NCBI GenBank assembly: GCA_963774625.1
Contig: CAVZFQ010000013.1
Coordinates: forward strand, 1,178,001-1,242,000
Reading direction: 5' to 3'
DNA from: VAXT01 sp963774625
Lineage (GTDB): Bacteria; Actinomycetota; Thermoleophilia; Gaiellales; Gaiellaceae
Length of the DNA: 64,000 nt
Below the pieces are notes generated by a model. That model was given only the letters and a program-made list of their open reading frames with translations, had not been told where the DNA came from and ran no database searches. Within the stretch, counting starts at the first letter, position 1, and each line of letters begins with the position of its first letter. Positions 34,367 to 42,189 of the stretch are shown in pieces. A program made the translations under genes and the position numbers.

Positions 34367-35383
34367 TTACTTCGAAAGGAGTACGGGCTCCCTGCTCACG
34401 AAGCTGACCTCGTGCCCGCGCGCGTTCGCCTCCCGCAGCCCATCGCTGTCGAGCGCCCCGATCCGCTCCAGCAGCTCGAACTCGTCACGCAGGTGGGTCC
34501 TCATCATCTCCGGCCCGTCGGTGGCGATCGTGAAGCGGACGCCGTTGTCCGTGAACGCTCGGAAGGTGTCACGCACGGCATCCTCGTCCGGTAGCGCCTT
34601 CGTCAGCAGGTTCGAAGTCGGGCAGATTTCCAGCGTGATGTCTGCCTCCCGGATCTGCTCCATCAGCGGCTCGTCCTGCGCGGCGAGGATCCCGTGTCCG
34701 ATTCGCTCTGGTCGCAGCGTTTCGACGACCTCGCGGATCTCGGAGATGCCGTGCCGGCCGCCCTCCTCGCCGACGTGGATCGTCACGCCGAGCCCCGCCT
34801 CTCGCGCCTCCTCGATGAGCGGCGCGAGGTCGCGGTAGGGATAGGGCGAGTCCTTGTCCGGCCGCGGGCCGGCGATGTCGATGCCGACGACCCCGCGCGG
34901 CGCGTAGCGGATCGCCTTCTCGACGATGATCGCGTTCTGCCGCTCCGTGAACGTCCGGTCCATCATCAGGATCAGGCCGGCTCGCACCTGCGGGTACTCG
35001 AGGCTGGCCCGGTCGAGCCCCCGGACGGCGGCCATGATGATGTGGTCGAGGTCGCGCTCGCCGCCGCGGTTTCGCTTCATCGGGTTGAAGCGGAGCTCGA
35101 GGGTCGTGATCCGCTGCGAGCGGTAGGCGCCGCCGATCGCCGCGTGCACCGAACGCTCGACGGCCAACGGGCTCGACTGGATCAGCTCCGTCCAGTGGTA
35201 GATCGCATTCAGGGCATCGAGGTCTTGCACGCCCTGCGGGTCGGAGACGGTGACGAGCTCCTCGAACTCCCAGTAGTCCTTGACCGGGAGCGCGATGCCC
35301 TGTTCGTGCGCGAGCGTCCAGAGGATGTCCGAGGCGACTGAGCCGCCCAAATGGGTGTGAAGCTCGGCGAGGCCTCCGTCCAT
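34367..35383 (-). CDS. Adenosine deaminase-family hydrolase with an altered active-site motif
   Basis: The 338-residue amidohydrolase has the adenosine deaminase order: zinc-binding HTHLGGS at residues 9-15, GIDIAGPR, the His in TIHVGEEGG with the catalytic Glu, RIGHG and CPTSNLLT. The usual TDDP motif is TDGP here (ATDGPEMMRTHL), so the first Asp (zinc/catalytic) is kept but the second, which binds purine N7 in adenosine deaminase, is Gly. It may deaminate another purine or pterin substrate. It stands alone on the minus strand. Confidence 0.85.
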   Translation of the reverse strand: MDGGLAELHTHLGGSVASDILWTLAHEQGIALPVKDYWEFEELVTVSDPQGVQDLDALNAIYHWTELIQSSPLAVERSVHAAIGGAYRSQRITTLELRFNPMKRNRGGERDLDHIIMAAVRGLDRASLEYPQVRAGLILMMDRTFTERQNAIIVEKAIRYAPRGVVGIDIAGPRPDKDSPYPYRDLAPLIEEAREAGLGVTIHVGEEGGRHGISEIREVVETLRPERIGHGILAAQDEPLMEQIREADITLEICPTSNLLTKALPDEDAVRDTFRAFTDNGVRFTIATDGPEMMRTHLRDEFELLERIGALDSDGLREANARGHEVSFVSREPVLLSK

Positions 35384-35403
35384 TTAGCGAGTCTAGTCAG
35401 CGG

Positions 35404-36141
35404 CTAGGCGCGGATCGTGACCACGGTGCCGAGCGGAACGGTCTTCAGCAGGTAGCGCAAGTCTGCCTCCCGCGCGTGGAGGCAGCCGTTCGAGACGTTC
35501 TGGCCCCAGGTCGGCGTCGGCGAGCCGTGGATGGCGAGCCGGTCGCCGCCGGACCAGCCTTCCGGGAGATCCGGCTGGTGCCCGGACAGGGCGAGGATGC
35601 AGCAGCCGTAGAACGCGCCGAAGTCCGCGCCGGGCAGCTTGTCCGTCACGTAGTACTCGCCGGGCGGGGTCGGCGTGTCGGGGGCGCCCACGGCGACAGA
35701 GATACGGCGCGGTGGTCTTGCTCCGTCGTAGACGACGACTTCGCGACGTGAGAGGTCGACCTGGAGCCGAACCGCGCGTGGGCGAACGGACACCGGCGCT
35801 CGATCGTGCTCGAGCCAGGCGATGCGGCCGTTCCCGAGAGATGTGTGTGAGACCGCAAGCCAGCCGTCGCGGCGGGCCGGTCCCGTAGGCGACAGCACCT
35901 GCGGAGAGCCGAATTCCGTGGTGTCGCCGACTTGCTTGATCACCGTTCCGCCCGGGCGATCCAGCAGTGAGACGCGTTTCCCTCGATCCACGCGCAGGCT
36001 GATCCCGTCCGGTTCCAGGAGAGGAGGAAATGTTGCTACGACACCCTTCTCCGGCGCGAGGTCGTCCTCCTCGAACAACAGGAAGGCGCCCGCTCCGAGC
36101 GCAAGCACTACGACGAGGATCGCGAGGGGCTTCACGCCCAA
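35404..36141 (-). CDS. L,D-transpeptidase (YkuD domain)
   Basis: The 245-residue protein has an N-terminal membrane anchor (residues 4-23). A region with SH3-like character follows, then a YkuD domain with the active site HGSPTPTWGQNVSNGCLHA, that is His...Ser-x-Gly-Cys with the catalytic Cys in NGCLHA. The segment LSRREVVVYDGARPPRRISVAVG starts the catalytic domain. It forms 3-3 crosslinks or attaches proteins to peptidoglycan outside the membrane. Confidence 0.9.
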   Translation of the reverse strand: MGVKPLAILVVVLALGAGAFLLFEEDDLAPEKGVVATFPPLLEPDGISLRVDRGKRVSLLDRPGGTVIKQVGDTTEFGSPQVLSPTGPARRDGWLAVSHTSLGNGRIAWLEHDRAPVSVRPRAVRLQVDLSRREVVVYDGARPPRRISVAVGAPDTPTPPGEYYVTDKLPGADFGAFYGCCILALSGHQPDLPEGWSGGDRLAIHGSPTPTWGQNVSNGCLHAREADLRYLLKTVPLGTVVTIRA

Positions 36142-36157
36142 AGGGTAGGCGGTGCCG

Positions 36158-36772
36158 CTATTGCAGCTTGAGATCTTGCGCGCTGACGAGCACGTGATGA
36201 CCGTGGCGCTCGAGGAGCGCGATCCCGTAGGGCTCGGTGACGCTGTAGAGGCCTTTGTTTGCGAGCACCTGTCCGCTGAAGGTCACGATCTGGCCCGCCC
36301 GCACCTTCGGCGGCGTCCGGCCCTTCGAGTCGATCACGACGAGTAGCCGCTGCAGCTTGCTGCGCCCCGCCCAGAACGCCTCGTCGCTGACCACGGAGAC
36401 GACGTTCAGCTCCTTGCCGGTGGCCTGCTGGTTGGCGAACTTCGTGAGGCTGCCTGCGAGGGCGGGGTAGAGATCCTGGTCACTGCCGACGAGAAGCGTT
36501 CCGCCGCCGCTGCCCGGCGGCAAGGTCGGGGGATCCGGCTCAGGCCCGCCCGGGGTGGTCTCGGGGACCGAGTCGGTGAGGCTCGGCGCAGTCGTCGGCA
36601 CCGTGCTGAAGCTTTCGGTCACGATCGGTGTCCCAGTGTTCCCCGCTCCCTGGTCCTCGTCGCAGGCGCGGACGCCGAGCACGATCACGATCGCCAGGAG
36701 GACGAGAGCGGCGAGCGCCCAGAGCCAGAGGCCCTCACTGCGCATGGGCGAGGGAGTCGTCGGCTCGGCCAC
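36158..36772 (-). CDS. Membrane-anchored hypothetical protein with Pro/Thr-rich linker (204 aa)
   Basis: The GTG at 36772 gives a short cytoplasmic part, one membrane segment (LWLWALAALVLLAIVIVLGV, residues about 15-35) and a Pro/Thr/Ser-rich linker to about residue 95. A globular extracytoplasmic domain ends in GIALLERHGHHVLVSAQDLKLQ. The linker suggests it spans part of the cell wall. I recognise no family; the C-terminal domain looks OB- or BON-like in pattern, which is weak. It is 16 bases upstream of the transpeptidase gene on the same strand and may share its promoter. Confidence 0.65.
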   Translation of the reverse strand: MAEPTTPSPMRSEGLWLWALAALVLLAIVIVLGVRACDEDQGAGNTGTPIVTESFSTVPTTAPSLTDSVPETTPGGPEPDPPTLPPGSGGGTLLVGSDQDLYPALAGSLTKFANQQATGKELNVVSVVSDEAFWAGRSKLQRLLVVIDSKGRTPPKVRAGQIVTFSGQVLANKGLYSVTEPYGIALLERHGHHVLVSAQDLKLQ

Positions 36773-36807
36773 GGCGCGGAACGTTAGCGAGGCGGCATGA
36801 TTGCCGC

Positions 36808-37947
36808 GTGAAGGTCGGAATCGTGGTTCCGTACTCCTGGTCGTTCTGGGGCGCCGTGGTCGAGCACGCCGAGCTGCAGGCCGAAGCGCTCAGGCGGCAC
36901 GGGCACGACGTGCGCCTGCTGATGGGGAACGACCCGCCCGGGAGCTTCACGCGCGTCCTGCACCCTCGCCTCGGCCGCCACGGGGAGCCTCCGCCCGAGG
37001 TGATTCCGGTTGGCCGGTCCGTGATCGTGCCCGCGAACGGGGCGCTCCCGAATATCGTCCTGAGCCCGCGCACCGTTGGGCGCGTCAAGCGCGCGCTGGA
37101 AAACGAACGCTTCGACGTGCTGCACCTGCACGAGCCGATGACGCCCGCGATCTGCGTCGCGGTGCTCGCGCTTGCGCGGTGCCCCATCGTCGCCACGTTC
37201 CATGCCTCGGGCCAGCTGCGCTGGCTGTCGCTCGCCAAGCCCGTGTGGGGGTTCTTGCTCGACCGGATCGACCATCGGATCGTCGTGTCTGAGCAGTCGG
37301 AGGAGACGGCGATTCGACACTACGGCGGCGAGTACGAGGTGATCCCGAACGGCGTCCTCATTCCTGAGCGGGCCGAGCCGGGTGGACGCGAGCATCGGAT
37401 CGTCTTCGCCGGCAGGCAAGAGCCCCGGAAGGGCTTGTACGTGCTGCTGCGCGCGTGGCCGGAGATCCACCGTCGCACCGGTGCTCGTCTGCGCGTGGCA
37501 GGCGCCGAGCCGATGGCCGTCCGGCTTCTGCTCGCACGGTTGCGCGCGTCCGAGGAGGGGATCGACATCCTCGGCTTCCTCTCACAGGAGGAGCTGACCG
37601 CCGAGCTCCTCGCCGCGAAGGCTCTGGTCGCGCCCTCTCTCGGCGGGGAAAGCTTCGGCATGGTGCTCACGCGCGCCTTCGCTTGTGCGACGCCCGTGGT
37701 CGCCTCGGACATCCCCGGCTATCGGGGTGTCATGGAGCCGAGCGCCGGAGTGCTCGTGCCGCCCGGCGAGCCGAGCGCAGTAGCCGAGGCGGTCGAGGAG
37801 CTGCTTGCCGACGAGCCGCGGCGCGAGCAGCTCGGGCGCGCCGCGCGCGAGCTGGCGATCGCCAAGTACTCGTGGGACGACATCGCAGGGCGGTTGACGG
37901 AGATCTACGAAGGATTGGCCGCCGGACGTGTCAAGGTGGCTGCGTGA
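36808..37947 (+). CDS. PimA-like GT4 glycosyltransferase
   Basis: The 379-residue GT-B enzyme begins KVGIVVPYSWSFWGAVVEHA, close to the phosphatidylinositol mannosyltransferase PimA start. It has LHLHEPMTP, TFHASGQLRW, IPNGVLIPE, FAGRQEPRKGL and the donor motif GESFGMVLTRAFACATPVVASD. A role in making a mannosylated glycolipid is inferred. The GTG 36808 start is chosen because the protein begins at the first beta-strand. It overlaps the downstream flippase-like gene by four bases. Confidence 0.88.
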   Translation: MKVGIVVPYSWSFWGAVVEHAELQAEALRRHGHDVRLLMGNDPPGSFTRVLHPRLGRHGEPPPEVIPVGRSVIVPANGALPNIVLSPRTVGRVKRALENERFDVLHLHEPMTPAICVAVLALARCPIVATFHASGQLRWLSLAKPVWGFLLDRIDHRIVVSEQSEETAIRHYGGEYEVIPNGVLIPERAEPGGREHRIVFAGRQEPRKGLYVLLRAWPEIHRRTGARLRVAGAEPMAVRLLLARLRASEEGIDILGFLSQEELTAELLAAKALVAPSLGGESFGMVLTRAFACATPVVASDIPGYRGVMEPSAGVLVPPGEPSAVAEAVEELLADEPRREQLGRAARELAIAKYSWDDIAGRLTEIYEGLAAGRVKVAA

Positions 37948-39008
37948 GGCCGAGACTGCCGCGCTCGAGCTGGGGACGCTTCCTCGCCACGCTGCCTTTC
38001 CTGGTCGGGGCGATTGCACTCCTTGTGTGGCGCGCCCCGGACTGGGGGCTCGTGGTCGATGCGTTCACGCTCGTCTCGTGGCAATGGGTGATCACCGCGA
38101 TTGCGTTGAACCTGCTCTCGGTGGTCGCACGCGCGCTGGCCTGGAAGACCGTGATCGACCAGGCGTTACCGCCTCCTCAGCCGCCTTTCCGCCGGGTGTT
38201 CTCGGCTTTCGGTGTGGGCCTCTTTGCCAACGCCGTGTTGCCCGGTCGGATCGGCGAGCTGGCTCGGGTCGCTGTGCTGACGCAACACAGAGAGCGGAAG
38301 CGCGAAGACGGAGCGACGCTCATCGGCACCGTCTTCGCGCATCGGGTCTTCGATCTCTTCCCCTCGCTTCTCCTCATCGGCTACGTGCTCGCTTCGGCGA
38401 GGATCCCGCACTGGGCGTTGACCAGTCTCGCCGTCTTCGTCGCGGTCGGCATCGGGCTCTTCGCCTTTGCAGTCGCCAGCGCACGGCGTGGACAGCGTTC
38501 GGTGCTCGACGAGGTCGGGCAGGTCCGGCAACTGATCACGATGGCGCGTTACGGGCTCGGCGTGATGCGGGCCCCGCTCCCTGCGGTGGTTGCCATCTTC
38601 TTCCAGACAGTCGGCTGGGCCTTTCAGCTCGCCGCCGTGTGGGCCGTGATGATGGCATTCGGGATCCATGAGTCACTGCACGCCGCCGCGCTCGTGCTCC
38701 TGCTGATGAACATCGCGACCCTGCTGCCGCTCTGGCCCGGCAACATCGGACTCGTCCAGGCTGCCGTCGCCCTACCGCTCGTCTCGTACGGCGTCGCGTA
38801 CTCGCGAGGGTTCGCGTTCGGCATCGGTCTTCAGGTGATCGAGGTCGCCGTCGGAGTCGGCGTGGGGCTCTTGTTCCTTGCGCGCGAGGGCCTCTCGTAC
38901 GCGAAGCTCAAGACAATGCCCGGGGCCGACGAGGTCGAGGACGAGATGGAGTCTGAGCTGTCGCAGGTCGAGGAGCCCGCGCGTGCTCGCGCTGGCCTCT
39001 CCGGCTAG
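37944..39008 (+). CDS. Flippase-like integral membrane protein (UPF0104 / LPG synthase TM family)
   Basis: The 354-residue protein (GTG 37944 overlapping the preceding stop) has about eight membrane segments. The UPF0104 landmarks are ANAVLPGRIGELARV in the first half and LWPGNIGLVQAAVALPLVSYGV in the second. A highly charged C-terminal tail (DEVEDEMESELSQVEEP) follows. Coupled to a PimA-like transferase, it may move the glycolipid product or precursor across the membrane. That role is inferred from order alone. Confidence 0.78.
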   Translation: MRPRLPRSSWGRFLATLPFLVGAIALLVWRAPDWGLVVDAFTLVSWQWVITAIALNLLSVVARALAWKTVIDQALPPPQPPFRRVFSAFGVGLFANAVLPGRIGELARVAVLTQHRERKREDGATLIGTVFAHRVFDLFPSLLLIGYVLASARIPHWALTSLAVFVAVGIGLFAFAVASARRGQRSVLDEVGQVRQLITMARYGLGVMRAPLPAVVAIFFQTVGWAFQLAAVWAVMMAFGIHESLHAAALVLLLMNIATLLPLWPGNIGLVQAAVALPLVSYGVAYSRGFAFGIGLQVIEVAVGVGVGLLFLAREGLSYAKLKTMPGADEVEDEMESELSQVEEPARARAGLSG

Positions 39009-39954
39009 CCTCAAATCGGTCTTGAAGCCGGTCGAGGCGGCACTCGCCTTGGCCGCCGGACTGCGCGAGGGCGGGGCCGAGGCGCTTGAGCTACCGGTCG
39101 CCGACGGTGGGGAGGGAACGGCTGAGGTGATCGCCTCCGCCCGGACCGGGGGTCGCTGGGGGGAAGCGGAGGTCACGGGCCCGCTCGGGGAGCGCGTGCA
39201 GGCGCGCTATCTCGTGCTGGAAGATGGCTCGGCGGTGATCGAGGCCGCGGAGGCGATCGGCTTGCGGCTCGCCTCGCGGCTTGATCCGCTTGCTGCATCG
39301 AGCCGTGGTCTCGGCGAGCTCATGCTCGCGGCAGCCGCGGAGACGAGCGGTCCGATGATCATCGGTTTGGGTGACACGGCGACGGTTGACGGTGGCGCCG
39401 GGTTGCTGGAAGTCGTGGGCGACGCGTTGCGCGGGCGAGCCCTCCGCGCGGCTTGCGACGTGCGGAACCCCCTGCTCGGCGAGCGCGGTGCCGGCCGAGC
39501 CTTCGGTCCGCAGAAGGGTGCGACGCCCGACATCGTGGAGGAGCTCGAGCGCCGGCTGGCGGCGATGGAGCAGCTCCGGCCCTACGCGGACCTGCCCGGC
39601 GCAGGTGCGGCCGGTGGCATCGGAGCGGCCCTGGCGGCTCTCGGCGCGGAGCTCGTGTCCGGGGCCGAGCTCGTGCTCGAGCAGGTCCGGTTCCGCGAAG
39701 CGGCCCGCGCCGCCGACCTCGTCGTCACCGGCGAAGGAGTCGTCGACCGCTCGACCTTCGAGGGCAAGGCGCCTGGTGAGGTGGTCAGCGTGTGCGCGGA
39801 AGAAGGAGTGCGCTGCGTCCTGTTCGGCGGCCGGCTTTACGAGCGGCCGGATGGTGTCGAGAGCTACGAATTGCCGAGCGGGCCCGAGCGGGCCGCATCT
39901 GATCTCGTCGAGCTCGGAATGAAGCTAGCCGGCGCGGAGCTCGGCGTCGCGTAG
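38983..39954 (+). CDS. Glycerate kinase (GckA/GlxK type II family)
   Basis: The 323-residue protein has the family start pattern (SLKSVLKPVEAALALAAGL), LPVADGGEGTAEVI, IIGLGDTATVDGGAG, the C-terminal AAGGIGAALAALGAELVSGAELVLEQVRF split over residues about 205-235, and LVVTGEGVVD. It phosphorylates D-glycerate to 2- or 3-phosphoglycerate. It starts at GTG 38983 inside the end of the flippase gene (26-base overlap) and is shorter at the C-terminus than the usual 370-380 residues. Its 3' end overlaps the convergent cyclic-nucleotide-binding gene by 30 bases. Confidence 0.85.
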   Translation: MLALASPASLKSVLKPVEAALALAAGLREGGAEALELPVADGGEGTAEVIASARTGGRWGEAEVTGPLGERVQARYLVLEDGSAVIEAAEAIGLRLASRLDPLAASSRGLGELMLAAAAETSGPMIIGLGDTATVDGGAGLLEVVGDALRGRALRAACDVRNPLLGERGAGRAFGPQKGATPDIVEELERRLAAMEQLRPYADLPGAGAAGGIGAALAALGAELVSGAELVLEQVRFREAARAADLVVTGEGVVDRSTFEGKAPGEVVSVCAEEGVRCVLFGGRLYERPDGVESYELPSGPERAASDLVELGMKLAGAELGVA

Positions 39955-40338
39955 CCGCTTCGCCATCTCCTGGAGGAGCTTCCAGGCGAGGCCGGCGTTC
40001 TCCTCGACCATCGGCCGGAACTCCCAGGCGGTGATGCCGTAGACCTTGAGCGGCGTCTTCGCGGTGACCGTCGCCGTGCGCGCACCGTCGTCGATCAGCG
40101 CCACCTCGCCGAAGTGGTCCCCGGCCTTCAGTGTTCCGCGCTCCTCGCCGCCGATCGAGACCGTCGCCTCTCCCTCTTCGATGAGGAAGAACCCGATGCC
40201 GGTCTCGCCCTCGCTCGCGATCGTGTCGCCCGCGTTGAAGTTCCGCTCCTTCATCGAGCTGGCGAGGCCCTGAATCTCGCGCTTGTCGAGATCTGCGAAA
40301 AGCGGAACCTGCTGCACTAGCTCCGGTGGGGCCGTCAC
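39925..40338 (-). CDS. Cyclic nucleotide-binding domain protein (137 aa)
   Basis: The whole protein is one CAP-ED domain: LVQQVPLFADLDKREIQGLA, GDTIASEGETGIGFFLIEEGEATVS, and the phosphate-binding cassette GDHFGEVALIDDGARTATVTA with the conserved Arg. There is no helix-turn-helix, kinase or channel domain. It would act as a nucleotide-responsive partner of another protein. The GTG at 40338 is preferred because earlier codons carry no family features. Confidence 0.85.
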   Translation of the reverse strand: MTAPPELVQQVPLFADLDKREIQGLASSMKERNFNAGDTIASEGETGIGFFLIEEGEATVSIGGEERGTLKAGDHFGEVALIDDGARTATVTAKTPLKVYGITAWEFRPMVEENAGLAWKLLQEMAKRLRDAELRAG

Positions 40339-40370
40339 GGCGCTGATTCTATGCAGGTTGTCGCCCCCTC

Positions 40371-40577
40371 CTAGGGCTTGACCGCTTCGACGCGTCGCGC
40401 GAGCTCGTCGATTCGGCCCTGCGCCGAGTCGAGCTTCGCCGCACAGAGGCGGTAGAGCTCCTCGCCACGCTCCCAGAGCGCGATCGCCTCGTCGAGCGAG
40501 GCCTGGCCGCTCTCGAGCCGCTGGACGATCTCTTCCAGCTCCCGCTGGGCGTCTTCGAAACCGGGCTCGGCGTTCAT
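40371..40577 (-). CDS. xseB: Exodeoxyribonuclease VII small subunit
   Basis: The 68-residue protein has the XseB coiled-coil pattern: FEDAQRELEEIVQRLESGQASLDEAIALWERGEELYRLCAAKLDSA, here cited in its two halves (residues 6-25 and 26-50). It forms the regulatory stalk around the large subunit. The ATG overlaps the xseA stop by four bases, the usual gene order and coupling. Confidence 0.93.
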   Translation of the reverse strand: MNAEPGFEDAQRELEEIVQRLESGQASLDEAIALWERGEELYRLCAAKLDSAQGRIDELARRVEAVKP

Positions 40578-41725
40578 CGCGTCTCCTCGACCCGCGCGCC
40601 GAAGCCACCCTGGCCGAGCTCGACATCGACTTCGTCGCCGCCGGCCAGACTTTCGGTGTCGCGCAGGATCATGCCCTGTGAGCGGACGATGGCGTAGCCG
40701 CGCTCGAGGGTCGCACGCGGCGAGAGGGCGCGGAGCCGTCCGGCCGCCTGCTCGAGTGCGGCGCGGCGGCGTTCGACGAGCAGAAGTGGCGCTCGGCATA
40801 GCCGCTCGTGCGTCTGCGTGAGCGCGCGCCGCTCCCGCTCGAGCGTGCGACGCGTGCCCTCGGCCAGGGCTGCGCGCGAACGTGCGAGGCCCGCCAGGAG
40901 CTCGACGAGGTCGGGCACGACGAGGCGGGCGGCGGCGGTCGGTGTCGAGGCGCGGACGTCTGCGGCCAGGTCCGTCAGGGGCGAGTCTTGCTCGTGTCCG
41001 ACCGCGGAGACGACGGGGAGGGGACACGTTGCCACGGCGCGCACGAGCCGCTCGTCGCTGAACGGCAGCAAATCTTCGAAGCTGCCGCCCCCGCGGGCGA
41101 GGATGACGACGTCGACGTCGGGCGCGTCGCAGAGCTCTCGCAGAGCCGCGATGATCGCCGGCGCCGCGCGCGGCCCCTGGACGTAGGTCTCGGCGACGAG
41201 CAGCCGGGCCGGCGGGAAGCGGGCGCTGATCGAAGTGATGACGTCGCGTTTCGCGGCCGCGTCGTTGCCGGTGACGAGTCCGATGCGGCGGGGGAAACGG
41301 GGGAGCGGCCGCTTCCGTTCAGCGGCAAAGAGCCCTTCGGCGGCGAGCTTCCGCTTGAGGCGCTCGAGGGCCGCGAGGTGGTCGCCGAGGCCGAAGCGCT
41401 CGACCGAGAGGGCGCGGAGACGGAATTCGCCGCGAGCCTCGAAGAGCTCCGGCCTGCCGTACACGTGGACGCGCTCACCGTTGACGAGGTCGAGGCGCAG
41501 CGCGTCGAACTGCCCGCGCGGCATCTGGACGCTGAGGCAGGAGCCGTCGGCGGGGTCCTTGAGCGTGAAGAAGACGGATTGCCAGCGGTCCTGCCGGCGC
41601 AGCTCGGTGAGCTCGCCCTCGACCCAGATCGTCGGCAGGCGCGTGAGCCAGTCGGCGATCCCGCGGTTGAACCCGGAGACGGTGTAGACCTTGCGGTCCC
41701 CGTACTCGATCGGCGCGACCTTCAC
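40574..41725 (-). CDS. xseA: Exodeoxyribonuclease VII large subunit
   Basis: The 383-residue protein has an N-terminal OB fold (IWVEGELTELRRQDRWQSVFFTLKD, in two adjacent parts), the catalytic region GLVTGNDAAAKRDVI and DVVILARGGGSFEDLLPFSDERLVRAV, SAVGHEQDSPLTDLAADVRASTPTAAA in adjacent blocks, a coiled-coil and a C-terminal LSPRATLERGYAIV. It degrades single-stranded DNA to oligonucleotides. The only upstream in-frame candidate of similar length is the ATG used here. Confidence 0.94.
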   Translation of the reverse strand: MKVAPIEYGDRKVYTVSGFNRGIADWLTRLPTIWVEGELTELRRQDRWQSVFFTLKDPADGSCLSVQMPRGQFDALRLDLVNGERVHVYGRPELFEARGEFRLRALSVERFGLGDHLAALERLKRKLAAEGLFAAERKRPLPRFPRRIGLVTGNDAAAKRDVITSISARFPPARLLVAETYVQGPRAAPAIIAALRELCDAPDVDVVILARGGGSFEDLLPFSDERLVRAVATCPLPVVSAVGHEQDSPLTDLAADVRASTPTAAARLVVPDLVELLAGLARSRAALAEGTRRTLERERRALTQTHERLCRAPLLLVERRRAALEQAAGRLRALSPRATLERGYAIVRSQGMILRDTESLAGGDEVDVELGQGGFGARVEETR

Positions 41726-41806
41726 GGGTCGGATGCTACGCGCTCGTTTCGGGCGCGCCGACGTGCTCGAGGCCGGATTTTCACCGAGTTGGCACGGTCC
41801 GGCGCG

Positions 41807-41820
41807 TGTCCGGTGCGTGG
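41807..41820 (+). repeat. Half copy of the TGTCCGGTGCC palindromic element
   Basis: TGTCCGGTGCGTGG differs by one base from the left arm and centre of the perfect palindrome at 60177-60199. The right arm is missing. It lies in the 207-base gap between xseA and the small gene at 41933; I see nothing else there apart from G-rich runs. Confidence 0.35.
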
Positions 41821-41932
41821 TTCCTCGATACGCTCGCCGCGGGTGGCGGGTGGATCTCTCTCATCCCCTCCCTGGGTGGGGCTGTGGGGAAGCGGGGATT
41901 CGGGGCATCGGGGATCCAGGCCCCGTTTCTGG

Positions 41933-42136
41933 TCAGAGCAGGATCTCGGCGGCCGTCTGCGGCTCGCAGCCCTGCATGACCAGCTCGACGGCTCGGTGCA
42001 GGTCGGCTTCGCTCTGGGCCAGACGCTCGGCGAGCGGCAGGGGATACCCGGCCTCGATCAGGACGTGGAGCCTCCAGCTCTCGACGCGTGCGCGGTCGTT
42101 CTGGTCGTGCTCGGCAACCTGGGTCGCGTCGTCCAT
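41933..42136 (-). CDS. Small hypothetical protein (67 aa)
   Basis: The ATG at 42136 (or an in-frame start at 42160) yields a soluble helical protein containing WRLHVLIEAGYPLPLAERLA and LHRAVELVMQGCEPQTAAEIL. This looks like a UBA-like or helix-turn-helix-like bundle. Similar short proteins recur in actinobacteria without assigned function. It is upstream of xseA on the same strand, separated by about 200 bases. Confidence 0.6.
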   Translation of the reverse strand: MDDATQVAEHDQNDRARVESWRLHVLIEAGYPLPLAERLAQSEADLHRAVELVMQGCEPQTAAEILL

Positions 42137-42189
42137 CTCGCGGCCTTTTTGTCCCCTCAACAGGGAATTCCTGCTTGAGGAGGGTCTTC

